A stretch of 12,309 nucleotides of DNA from Patescibacteria group bacterium (GTDB lineage Bacteria; Patescibacteriota; Microgenomatia; Levybacterales; UBA12049): positions 1-12,309 of the forward strand of contig JAMCZG010000043.1 in the NCBI GenBank assembly GCA_023485715.1, in the 5' to 3' direction. Position 1 is the stretch's first letter. Each line of letters starts with the position of its first letter. The position numbers and the translations under genes are program-made. Under the pieces are notes generated by a model. It was not told the DNA's origin. It worked only from the letters and a program-made list of their open reading frames with translations, and did no database searches. Positions 5,122 to 12,309 of the stretch are shown here, piece by piece.

Positions 5122-7460
5122 GGAGTTGGAGTAGGAGTATAAGAGGGGGTCACAGTCGGAGTCGGGGAATCGGTAATTTCCCGCGTCGATGTTTCGGTCG
5201 GCTTGTGGTATAAAGGATCGTCTTTGTATTTTTCGTTTACCCACTCATCTATTCCTTGCTGCCATCTGTTTTGTCCGTCGGTTGAGACAGGATCTTTCTC
5301 CGAAAAAACGATGAATTTTCTCGTATCGTATTCACCCTTATCGATTTCTGATTGACTCGCAAGTTTATTTGTGTCGGCTTTGGAAACTTTTACATCCTGA
5401 TAAATTGTACCTGCTCCCTGCGGTTCCGTACCTTTTATAAAATATTCTAATCTTGTCGGCCTTCCATCGACAGGAGCACCACCACCATAAGCATCGATCG
5501 TAAGGGGAACAACGTTATCCGGCCTTGCAAAATCTTCGTTTGGTCTTTCTTTTAAAGCTTCCAGAAGAATTCTTCTCCAAATCGGCGCAGCCCCTGTAAC
5601 TCCGGACGCAACATTTCCCATCGCTGTGTTATCGTTATTTCCTACCCAGGTTAAAACTAAAATACTCGGTGTCCATCCGATAGTCCAGTTATCTTTTTTA
5701 TCGTCGGTTGTTCCTGTTTTCACCGCAATCGGTCTTCCGTTAACATTTAAATAGCTGTTTTCGCCGAAAGTTAAGAGCCTTGCTTTATTGTCTAAAAGCA
5801 TATCCGAAATAATAAACGCGACTTCTGGATTTAAGACCTTTTTCTTCGAAACGTTTTTATTTTCGTATAAAACCTTACCCTTATAATCTGTTACCTTTAA
5901 TATCGAAACCGGATCGGTTTTATAGCCCCCGTTTGCAAAAGCTGTGTAGGCGGATGCCAAATCAAGCGGCTTAACTTCTCCGCCCCCGAGCGTCAAGGAT
6001 AATCCGAAACGCTTTATGTTATCTTCGGTCGGGGCAAGTGTAGTTAACCCCATGTTGTTTGCGGTTGTTAACACATCTTTTAACCCGACCAGGGCTAAAA
6101 GTTTTACCGCCGGAATATTAATCGAAGAACCCAAGGCCGATCTAAGCTGTAAGGGGCCATTAAATTTTCCGTCGTAGTTTTTGGGGATATAATCTTCCCC
6201 TCCCTGGTTGGGGAATACGGTTTTAGTATCCATTAATAAAGTCGCTGCTGTATAACCTTTTGACAATGCCGTCGCGTAAGTCACGGGTTTTATTGTCGAT
6301 CCGGGCTGTCTTAGTCCTTGGGTTATAACGTTAAATTGGCCTTCGAAAGGGACAGCTTCTGTCTCAGAAATTTCGGTCTCGTCGGCAAAAAAATCTTTAC
6401 TTCCGACCATCGATAAAATTTCTCCGGTTTTCGGATCTATAACGACACTAGCGCCATTTTCGACGTTTAGAGAAAGCGCGTTTGCAACCTCTTCTTTCAC
6501 AATTTTTTCCGCTTGTTCTTGAAGCTTATAATCAAGCGTTGTCGTAACCTGTAAGCCCCCGTTTTCGACATAATCTTCTCCGAATTGTTTAACAAGTTGG
6601 TCTTTAACATAAAAAGAAAAATGAGGCGCTTTTATCGATGCTGTTTGTTCTAAAAAATCAACATAAGGGAGAGCCTTAATCGCATCTTCTTCCTCTTTTT
6701 TAGTAATATACCCATCTTCTCTCATACGTCTAAGAACCTGCTTTGTACGATCCATATACGCCTTGGGGTGAGATCCGTACGGAGAATAGTATGACGGTAA
6801 TTGCGGCATTCCGGCTAAAATCGCCGATTCTACCAGATCTAAATCTTTTGCCTTTTTACCAAAATAGTTTTCGGACGCAACTTCGACCCCCACCATAGAT
6901 CCGCCATAGGGAGCCGCGTTTAAATAAAGCTCGAGGATTTGTTCCTTTTTATATTTTCTGTCTACCTGGATCGCGAGCATAAATTCTTTAATTTTTCGGG
7001 GGATCGTTCTTTCGGAGGTTAAAAGCGTATTTTTTACAAGCTGCTGTGTTAAAGTCGATGCACCCGTAACCCGTCTGAACAATATAAAATCGCGGGCCGC
7101 CCTAAAATAACCGCTTATCGAAAATCCCTGGTTTTTGTAAAAATCCTTATCCTCGATCGCGATCGTCGCCTCTTGCAGATTTTTTGGAATTTCGTCGAGG
7201 GGAATATACGCACGGTTTTGATTTTCGAATATGTCGTAAAGCACAACGCCGTTTCGGTCAAAAATACGAGTTGACTTGGAAAAATTACCGGCCGTCAGTT
7301 TTCCGGGAGTCGGGAGATCTCTGCCGTACCAGAAAAAAAGAACAACAACCAAAACGATTAGACCGATAAGTCCAAAAAAAGCCAATCTTGTGAGTTTGCT
7401 AAGAAGAAAAATATTAACCGATTTACCGAATCTTTTCCGTCGGCTGCGGTAGTAGTCCAT
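5118..7460 (-). CDS. Class A penicillin-binding protein (PBP1A-type transglycosylase/transpeptidase)
   Basis: This bifunctional enzyme polymerises lipid II into glycan strands and cross-links the peptides, outside the cytoplasmic membrane. It has 780 residues: a basic cytoplasmic N-terminus, one membrane anchor (about 25-45, LIGLIVLVVVLFFW), a GT51 glycosyltransferase domain (about 60-240) and a transpeptidase domain (about 330-640). Visible GT51 motifs are EDKDF with catalytic E103, GASTLTQQLVKN (133-144) and RKIKEF (155-160). Transpeptidase motifs are S388-T-I-K391 with the acylated serine S388, S446-I-N448 and K581-T-G583. The C-terminus ends in a Pro/Thr repeat tail (TPTPTVTPSYTPTPTP), a low-complexity wall-spanning type of extension. 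All catalytic residues are intact, so it should be active and beta-lactam sensitive. The start is set by an extended -10 that ends 7 bases upstream. The gene is divergent from tyrS and converges with the 130-aa gene, sharing a TTAA at the stops. Confidence 0.96.
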   Translation of the reverse strand: MDYYRSRRKRFGKSVNIFLLSKLTRLAFFGLIGLIVLVVVLFFWYGRDLPTPGKLTAGNFSKSTRIFDRNGVVLYDIFENQNRAYIPLDEIPKNLQEATIAIEDKDFYKNQGFSISGYFRAARDFILFRRVTGASTLTQQLVKNTLLTSERTIPRKIKEFMLAIQVDRKYKKEQILELYLNAAPYGGSMVGVEVASENYFGKKAKDLDLVESAILAGMPQLPSYYSPYGSHPKAYMDRTKQVLRRMREDGYITKKEEEDAIKALPYVDFLEQTASIKAPHFSFYVKDQLVKQFGEDYVENGGLQVTTTLDYKLQEQAEKIVKEEVANALSLNVENGASVVIDPKTGEILSMVGSKDFFADETEISETEAVPFEGQFNVITQGLRQPGSTIKPVTYATALSKGYTAATLLMDTKTVFPNQGGEDYIPKNYDGKFNGPLQLRSALGSSINIPAVKLLALVGLKDVLTTANNMGLTTLAPTEDNIKRFGLSLTLGGGEVKPLDLASAYTAFANGGYKTDPVSILKVTDYKGKVLYENKNVSKKKVLNPEVAFIISDMLLDNKARLLTFGENSYLNVNGRPIAVKTGTTDDKKDNWTIGWTPSILVLTWVGNNDNTAMGNVASGVTGAAPIWRRILLEALKERPNEDFARPDNVVPLTIDAYGGGAPVDGRPTRLEYFIKGTEPQGAGTIYQDVKVSKADTNKLASQSEIDKGEYDTRKFIVFSEKDPVSTDGQNRWQQGIDEWVNEKYKDDPLYHKPTETSTREITDSPTPTVTPSYTPTPTP

Positions 7461-7467
7461 ACTGCTA

Positions 7468-7476
7468 ATTATACCA
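7468..7476 (-). promoter_or_regulatory. Extended -10 promoter for a leaderless PBP transcript
   Basis: On the minus strand this reads TGgTATAAT. It ends 7 bases before the PBP start codon, so the mRNA should begin at or next to the ATG. No Shine-Dalgarno sequence is present. The place where its -35 contact would fall (about 7491-7496) overlaps the -10 of the tyrS promoter. Confidence 0.72.
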
Positions 7477-7492
7477 AAATTGAGAAAAAATA

Positions 7493-7501
7493 TGCTATAC
7501 T
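7493..7501 (+). promoter_or_regulatory. Extended -10 promoter for a leaderless tyrS transcript
   Basis: TGcTATACT ends 7 bases before ATG 7509, which places the transcription start at the start codon. No Shine-Dalgarno sequence and no T-box leader are present. The expected -35 position (about 7473-7478) runs into the -10 of the divergent PBP promoter, so the two promoters should exclude each other. Confidence 0.7.
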
Positions 7502-7508
7502 TGGGCTT

Positions 7509-8693
7509 ATGGACAAGGTTGGTGAGCTTTTAAGCCGCGGCGTTGAAACGATTTATCCATCAAAAGAAGAACTCGAGAAAGTGCTTCGATCCGGAAAAAA
7601 ACTGAGAATATATGAAGGTTTTGATCCAACTTCTCCGCAACTCCATATCGGGCACCTAGTTAGTCTTAGGAAACTGCGACAATGGCAAGATTTAGGGCAC
7701 GAGGTAATATTTCTTATCGGAGATTTTACGGGAATGATCGGCGATCCGACCGGTAAAGATAAAACCAGAATTCCGCTGACGAAAGAACAGGTTAAAGAAA
7801 ACGCTAAAACCTACAAAGACCAGGCATCAAAAATTTTAAGGTTTGATGGGGAAAATCCCGTAACGATAAGATATAACAGCGAGTGGCTGGAAAAAATGTC
7901 GATAACGGAACTTGCGGAACTAATGCGCTATCTTTCTGTCCAGCAAATTATAGAAAGAGATATGTTTCAGCGTAGATTAAAAAATAACATGGATATCGCG
8001 ATAAGCGAATTTTTGTATCCCTTAATGCAAGGGTATGATTCTGTGGCAATGGAGATCGATGTCGAAGTAGGAGGAAATGATCAACTTTTCAATATGATGA
8101 TCGGCCGAGATTTACTTCACAGAATTAAAAGAAAAAATAAATTCGTAATGACTACGCCGATTTTAGAAGATTCGATGGGTGTAAAAATTGGCAAAACCGA
8201 AGGCAATGCGATCGCAATTTCCGATTCTCCGAACGATCTGTACGCAAAGCTCATGGCATTAGGCGATGACGTTATCGTAAAAGGCTTTACATATCTTACC
8301 GATATTCCGATGGACGAAATACAAAATATCGAAAAGGAAATCGAAAAGGGGAATCATCCGATGATTTATAAGAAAAAACTGGCGTTTGAAATAGTCAAAG
8401 GATTAAACTCAGATGAGGAAGCGAAAAATGCGCAAGAAAATTTCGAAAGAACAGTGCAGCAAAAAGAAGTACCTTCAGACATAATTGAACTTCCAGTCGA
8501 AGATAATTATACTGTTGCTGAAGTGCTTATCGCGGGGGATTTCGTTGAAAGTAAATCAGAAGCTAAAAGATTAATCGAACAGGGCGGAGTGGAGTTAAAC
8601 GATAAAAGAATAACTGATCCAAATACAAAAGCTGAAGAGGGAATACTAAGGGTTGGGAAAAGAAAGTTTGTAAAAATTAAATTTAATAATTAA
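7509..8693 (+). CDS. tyrS: Tyrosine--tRNA ligase
   Basis: Cytoplasmic class I synthetase that activates tyrosine with ATP and transfers it to tRNA-Tyr. At 394 residues the length is usual for bacterial TyrRS. The ATP-binding HIGH motif is H46-H49 within GFDPTSPQLHIGHL. The tyrosine-pocket pattern YxxxQxxD is Y170, Q174, D177, followed by GGNDQ (188-192). The KMSKS-equivalent is K226-I-G-K-T230 in VKIGKTEGNAIAI, the KFGKT-like form typical of TyrRS rather than TrpRS. The C-terminal region from about 334 (YTVAEVLIAGDFVESKSEAK) is an S4 RNA-binding domain, which grips tRNA-Tyr. The start is supported by the extended -10 directly upstream. The gene is divergent from the PBP gene and followed by purH after 7 bases, suggesting co-transcription. 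Nothing appears truncated. Confidence 0.96.
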   Translation: MDKVGELLSRGVETIYPSKEELEKVLRSGKKLRIYEGFDPTSPQLHIGHLVSLRKLRQWQDLGHEVIFLIGDFTGMIGDPTGKDKTRIPLTKEQVKENAKTYKDQASKILRFDGENPVTIRYNSEWLEKMSITELAELMRYLSVQQIIERDMFQRRLKNNMDIAISEFLYPLMQGYDSVAMEIDVEVGGNDQLFNMMIGRDLLHRIKRKNKFVMTTPILEDSMGVKIGKTEGNAIAISDSPNDLYAKLMALGDDVIVKGFTYLTDIPMDEIQNIEKEIEKGNHPMIYKKKLAFEIVKGLNSDEEAKNAQENFERTVQQKEVPSDIIELPVEDNYTVAEVLIAGDFVESKSEAKRLIEQGGVELNDKRITDPNTKAEEGILRVGKRKFVKIKFNN

Positions 8694-8700
8694 ATCTTCG

Positions 8701-10269
8701 ATGAGCGCAAAAAGAGTCAAAAAATACGCTCTGCTCAGCGTTTACGATAAAACAGGAATTGTCGAATTTGCAAAAGTTTTATCTTCTTTAAGTTACGATA
8801 TTATTTCGACAGGAGGAACAGCAAAAATTTTATCGGAGAATGGGATTAATGTTACTCCGATCCAGCAAATCACCGGAAACCCAGAAAGTTTTGATGGCAG
8901 AATGAAAACCATAAGTTTCCAGGTGGAATCGGGAATACTTTTTGACCGGAAAAACTCTCTACACGTAAAACAGGCAAAGGAATTAAAAATAAAACCGATC
9001 GATATCGTTGTTTGTAACCTTTATCCTTTTGAGCAAACTGTCTCTAAAAAATCTTCGACCCAAGATGACATTATCGAATCGATCGATGTTGGTGGTCCAA
9101 CGATGGTGAGGGCTGCGGCAAAGAATTTTAAAAATGTTTTAGTCGTTGTTGACCCCAATGATTACCAAAAAATAGAAGAGCTATTAAAAACCAGCAAAAT
9201 AAATTTGGATCTGAAAAAAAATCTCGCCGCCAAAGCATTCTCGCATCTTTCTTTTTACGATTCGCAAATTGCAATTTATTTGGGAGATGAAAATTTTCCG
9301 AAAGAAACGACGATTCCCGGAAGAAAAATGCTGGATTTAAGATACGGAGAAAACCCCCATCAAAAAGCTGGGCTATATATTCAACCAAACGGTAATTCTG
9401 TTTTTAAAAATTTAACGAAGCATTGGGGAAGAGATTTATCGCTTATTAATGTTATCGATATTAACGCAGGAATCGAGTCAGTAAGGCTTTTTAAGGAAAA
9501 TGCCGCTGTCGTTATTAAACACGCAAATCCGTGCGGTATCGCTTTGGGCAAAAATTCAAAGGAAGCGTTGGACCGGGCAATCGCCGCAGACCCCGAATCG
9601 GCATTCGGCGGAATTGTAGTTTTAAATAAAAAAATGGACCTCGACGCAGCAAAAATTATCGGAGAGTTTAAAGACGAAAGAAAAAGTAATATCGACATAG
9701 TTGCGGTGCCGCAAATTTCCAAAAAAGCCCTGGAATATCTTAAAAATTTGCGCAAGTCGATGGGAATTTATACTTTCGGGCCAATTCCTAAAACCGGTAA
9801 TGAGTCCAGAAATATTAAGTTTATCGACGGGGGATTTATCAGCCAAACAGTCGACAAAGACATCGATCAAGGCTTTTCAAAATGGAAAATCGAGACAAAA
9901 ATTAAGCCGACCAAAAAACAATTAAAGTTGGCAAAAATCGCCTGGAAATTTATTTCAAGAATAAAATCTAACGCGATAATAATTATTGACAAGAATTTGC
10001 CGATGACAAGGGGAATCGGGTCGGGACAAACATCAAGATTTCGCTCGTCGCAAATCGCTTTGGCGCAAGCCGGAAAATTTGCAAAAGGCGCAATACTTGC
10101 AAGCGACAGTTTTTTCCCGTTTGACGATACGATAAAACTCGCAAAGAAATATAAAATTGGTGCAATAATTCAACAAGGCGGATCTGTCAACGATAAAATT
10201 TCGATCGATACGGCAAATAAATTAAAAATTCCGATGGTCCTTACATACACCCGCGCCTTCTGGCATTAA
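8701..10269 (+). CDS. purH: Bifunctional AICAR formyltransferase / IMP cyclohydrolase
   Basis: Catalyses the last two steps of de novo purine synthesis: formylation of AICAR by 10-formyl-tetrahydrofolate, then ring closure to IMP. The 522 residues match the family. The N-terminal cyclohydrolase (MGS-like) domain shows LLSVYDKTG (11-19), STGGTAK (36-42), DGRMKT (65-70, K69), CNLYPF (Y108) and DVGGPTMVRAAAKN (D129, K141). The formyltransferase domain shows YGENPHQ (215-221), catalytic K273-H274 in VIKHANPCG, DPESAFGGIVV, SNAI (N424), GIGSGQTSR (438-446), SDSFFPFDD and IIQQGGS. Two places differ from E. coli: after DGR-x-KT the usual LHPKVHGGIL reads ISFQVESGIL, and the terminal RHFRH reads RAFWH. 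The gene follows tyrS by 7 bases with no Shine-Dalgarno sequence. No other purine gene is in the window, so it may act in salvage of AICAR or in folate balance rather than a full pathway. Confidence 0.95.
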   Translation: MSAKRVKKYALLSVYDKTGIVEFAKVLSSLSYDIISTGGTAKILSENGINVTPIQQITGNPESFDGRMKTISFQVESGILFDRKNSLHVKQAKELKIKPIDIVVCNLYPFEQTVSKKSSTQDDIIESIDVGGPTMVRAAAKNFKNVLVVVDPNDYQKIEELLKTSKINLDLKKNLAAKAFSHLSFYDSQIAIYLGDENFPKETTIPGRKMLDLRYGENPHQKAGLYIQPNGNSVFKNLTKHWGRDLSLINVIDINAGIESVRLFKENAAVVIKHANPCGIALGKNSKEALDRAIAADPESAFGGIVVLNKKMDLDAAKIIGEFKDERKSNIDIVAVPQISKKALEYLKNLRKSMGIYTFGPIPKTGNESRNIKFIDGGFISQTVDKDIDQGFSKWKIETKIKPTKKQLKLAKIAWKFISRIKSNAIIIIDKNLPMTRGIGSGQTSRFRSSQIALAQAGKFAKGAILASDSFFPFDDTIKLAKKYKIGAIIQQGGSVNDKISIDTANKLKIPMVLTYTRAFWH

Positions 10270-10281
10270 CTGAATGACCTG

Positions 10282-10290
10282 TGGTAAAAT
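10282..10290 (+). promoter_or_regulatory. Extended -10 promoter before the 34-aa ORF and recG
   Basis: TGgTAAAAT ends 6 bases before ATG 10297, again giving a leaderless start. It lies in the 27-base gap after purH. It supports the 34-aa ORF as a real gene and gives recG its own promoter. Confidence 0.6.
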
Positions 10291-10296
10291 AAATTA

Positions 10297-10401
10297 ATGG
10301 ATCTTTTTAGAAAACACAAATGGATTTGGAAAGTGATCGTAATTATCGCATCGCTCGCGTTGATAATCACGTCGTTTGTCCCTTATTTTACACTCCTGTA
10401 A
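10297..10401 (+). CDS. 34-aa single-span membrane peptide
   Basis: This short frame reads from a basic start (MDLFRKHKWIWK) into one hydrophobic span (VIVIIASLALIITSFVPYF, about residues 13-31), ending TLL. The positive N-terminus and single span predict a small inner-membrane peptide with its N-terminus inside. Two points support expression: an extended -10 placed exactly 6 bases before its ATG, and its fit between purH (27-base gap) and recG (6-base gap). No Shine-Dalgarno sequence is present. I do not recognise a family. It might act as a small membrane protein or a leader peptide coupling translation to recG. A type I toxin-like peptide is conceivable, but no antisense RNA is visible. Confidence 0.55.
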   Translation: MDLFRKHKWIWKVIVIIASLALIITSFVPYFTLL

Positions 10402-10407
10402 GAAAAT

Positions 10408-12309
10408 ATGGATCTTCAAGCACCGGTTAAAACAGCTGGCCAGGCGTATAAAATATACGCGAAAAGGCTCGAGAAATTAGGAATTACAAAAATCGAGGAC
10501 TTCTTATACCACATTCCGTTTCGGTACGAAGATTATTCTTTGATCTCTAAAATAGGACAAATTCAGGAAGGAGAAATTGTTACGGTTCAAGGAAAAGTAA
10601 CCGAAATAAAAAATCAGTACACTCGCCGTTTTAAAACTTTGCAAAAAGCGAAAATAGAAGACGACACAGGATTAATCGAAGTAATCTGGTTTAATCAACC
10701 ATATCTTGCGAAAAATATAAAAGAGGATGATAAAATCAGTCTTTCGGGAAAAGTCGAAAAAAATCTTAATAAATTAACGCTCCGTTCTCCGGACTATGAA
10801 ATTTATAACGAAAATGTTCAGAATGAATTAATACACACAGGAAGACTTGTTCCAATTTATCCCGAAACAAAAGGAGTTTCTTCCAAATGGCTCAGGCGCC
10901 AGATCTATAAATTTTTGAACTTGTATCAATTTTCTGAATATCTACCTGATTCGATTATTAAAAATAATAATTTTGTGAATTTTAAAACAGCGATGAATGA
11001 TATTCATTTTCCCAAAAAAATCGGGGATGTCGAACCGGCAAGGAAAAGATTAGCGTTTGATGAATTGTTTTTATCCCAACTTTCTGCACTTAAAAGAAAA
11101 CGGGGGTGGGAACAGAAACTGATCGGACATAAGTTTAAAGTCGACAGAAAAAATCTAAGCGCATTTTTAAGTCAATTACCGTTTGAATTAACAAACGCTC
11201 AAAAAAACGCAGTCGAAGAAATAATAACCGATTTGGAAAATGAAAAACCGATGAATCGGCTTCTGGAAGGTGATGTCGGGAGCGGAAAGACAGTCGTCGC
11301 AATGGTAGCTGTCTATATTTGTTATCTAAATAAATTCCAATCAGTACTAATGGCTCCGACTGAAATTCTAGCAAACCAGCACTATAAAACCATCGGAAAC
11401 TTTCTTGCCCCGTTAGGTGTCAGAGTCCATCTCGTGACCAGTAATAATAAATTAAGAAAGAATATCGATTTTGATGTTTTAGTCGGGACGCACGCGGTTA
11501 TTTCAAAAAAAGTACAATTCGATAAATTAGGACTGGTTGTTATCGACGAACAACAAAGGTTTGGAGTTGAACAAAGAGCGATAATCCGGACAAAAGGCAA
11601 AAACCCCCATTTTTTAACGATGACCGCTACACCGATCCCCAGAACCGTGGCGTTAACCCTTTATGGAGACCTAAATCTATCTTATCTTGACGAAATGCCA
11701 AAAGGCAGAAAAAAAATTAAAACCTGGCTCGTTCCAAAAACAAAAAGAGAAGACGCGTACACTTGGTTAAAAGAACAAATCGATAAAAATAAATCCCAAA
11801 TTTTTATAGTGTGTCCGTTTATCGAAGAATCCGAAACGCTTGTAACGGTAAGAGCCGCGACAAAAGAATTTGAAAAGTTAAAAAGTGAGATTTTTAGAAA
11901 TTACAAGCTCGGGCTTTTGCACGGAAAATTAAAACCGGACGAAAAAGACAGGATACTTAAAAAATTCCGAGATAGGGAAATCGACGTATTGGTTTCGACA
12001 CCCGTCGTAGAAGTCGGTATCGATATCCCGAATGCGACTGTTATGATGGTCGAAGGGGCAGAAAGATTCGGACTAGCCCAGCTTCATCAACTCCGGGGAC
12101 GGGTCGGTAGGGGAGATAAACAATCTTATTGTCTTTTATTTACGGAGATAGAAGAAAACAATGTGGTCAAGAGATTAAAGTCATTAGAGATCTTACACGA
12201 TGGGGCAAAACTTTCCGAAATCGATTTAAAATTCAGAGGACCGGGTGAAATTTACGGAACTTTGCAACACGGCATTCCGATGTTAAAAATTGCATCGTTT
12301 TCCGAATCG
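10408..12309 (+). CDS. recG: ATP-dependent DNA helicase RecG (3' end outside window)
   Basis: RecG is a double-stranded DNA translocase that remodels stalled replication forks and Holliday junctions. The 634 residues visible run to the window edge; the family is usually about 680-700, so roughly the last 50 are missing. The N-terminal wedge with its OB fold covers about 50-140. Superfamily 2 motifs follow: Q-motif-like LTNAQ (261-265), Walker A GDVGSGKT (288-295), motif II D380-E-Q-Q383, motif III MTATPIPRTVALT (405-417), STPVVEVGID (530-539) and motif VI QLHQLRGRVGRG (558-569). Motif II is normally DEQH in RecG; here the last residue is Gln. ATG 10408 is chosen because it gives the family N-terminus and comes 6 bases after the preceding stop, in the same frame. 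No Shine-Dalgarno sequence is visible, so expression probably depends on the upstream ORF. Confidence 0.95.
   Translation, partial: MDLQAPVKTAGQAYKIYAKRLEKLGITKIEDFLYHIPFRYEDYSLISKIGQIQEGEIVTVQGKVTEIKNQYTRRFKTLQKAKIEDDTGLIEVIWFNQPYLAKNIKEDDKISLSGKVEKNLNKLTLRSPDYEIYNENVQNELIHTGRLVPIYPETKGVSSKWLRRQIYKFLNLYQFSEYLPDSIIKNNNFVNFKTAMNDIHFPKKIGDVEPARKRLAFDELFLSQLSALKRKRGWEQKLIGHKFKVDRKNLSAFLSQLPFELTNAQKNAVEEIITDLENEKPMNRLLEGDVGSGKTVVAMVAVYICYLNKFQSVLMAPTEILANQHYKTIGNFLAPLGVRVHLVTSNNKLRKNIDFDVLVGTHAVISKKVQFDKLGLVVIDEQQRFGVEQRAIIRTKGKNPHFLTMTATPIPRTVALTLYGDLNLSYLDEMPKGRKKIKTWLVPKTKREDAYTWLKEQIDKNKSQIFIVCPFIEESETLVTVRAATKEFEKLKSEIFRNYKLGLLHGKLKPDEKDRILKKFRDREIDVLVSTPVVEVGIDIPNATVMMVEGAERFGLAQLHQLRGRVGRGDKQSYCLLFTEIEENNVVKRLKSLEILHDGAKLSEIDLKFRGPGEIYGTLQHGIPMLKIASFSES

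Noticed and set aside
371..8693. An aromatic-tRNA regulatory cluster uniting pheS, pheT and tyrS
   Set aside because: tyrS is separated by a minus-strand gene and has its own promoter with no leader, so the closeness may be chance.
9381..9755. Antisense frame of 124 codons inside purH
   Set aside because: It is a shadow of purH, whose motifs are continuous through the region, and has no recognisable domain.
371..10401. Recoding of TGA, as in some CPR lineages
   Set aside because: No gene has an in-frame TGA, all motifs read through cleanly with the standard code, and every complete gene ends with TAA.
1..12309. Mobile elements, CRISPR arrays, defence genes, tRNA or rRNA genes
   Set aside because: No repeats with regular spacing, transposase or integrase motifs, or cloverleaf-like segments were seen. 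The genes are almost all housekeeping.

Overview
The window looks like a stretch of a low-GC, gene-dense chromosome from a Candidate Phyla Radiation (Patescibacteria) bacterium, most likely of the Microgenomates type. That placement is inferred from several things together: compact protein versions (a PheT with no EMAP-II tRNA-binding insertion), very short intergenic gaps, almost no Shine-Dalgarno sequences, transcription starts that appear to coincide with the start codon, and TAA as the stop codon of all ten complete long-enough genes. No tRNA, rRNA, CRISPR array, insertion sequence or prophage is visible. The standard bacterial code fits every gene.

Layout. Positions 1-109 hold a leader that reads like a classical amino-acid attenuator: the end of a Phe-rich leader peptide, an antiterminator pairing and a competing intrinsic terminator. 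Positions 133-339 encode a 68-residue protein of unknown function behind a perfect Shine-Dalgarno sequence. Next comes pheS (371), a Nudix hydrolase (1411), pheT (1851), an HD-domain phosphohydrolase (3765) and a 130-residue unknown protein (4729), all on the plus strand and closely packed. A class A penicillin-binding protein (7460-5118, minus strand) converges on that run, and the two stop codons overlap. It is divergent from tyrS (7509), which is followed by purH (8701), a 34-residue membrane peptide (10297) and recG (10408), which runs off the window.

How the parts fit. The genes are mostly housekeeping: charging of tRNA-Phe and tRNA-Tyr, nucleotide metabolism or clean-up (Nudix, HD hydrolase, PurH), cell-wall synthesis and replication-fork repair. 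The most interesting material is regulatory. The leader shows the complete 1:2 / 2:3 / 3:4 logic of attenuation just upstream of the phenylalanyl-tRNA synthetase genes. Four genes that begin transcription units (pheS, the PBP, tyrS and the 34-residue ORF) each have an extended -10 element (TGn plus a TATAAT-like hexamer) ending 6-7 bases before the ATG, so their mRNAs should be leaderless. The coding DNA also shows a striking replacement of TTGA by TCGA across codon boundaries.
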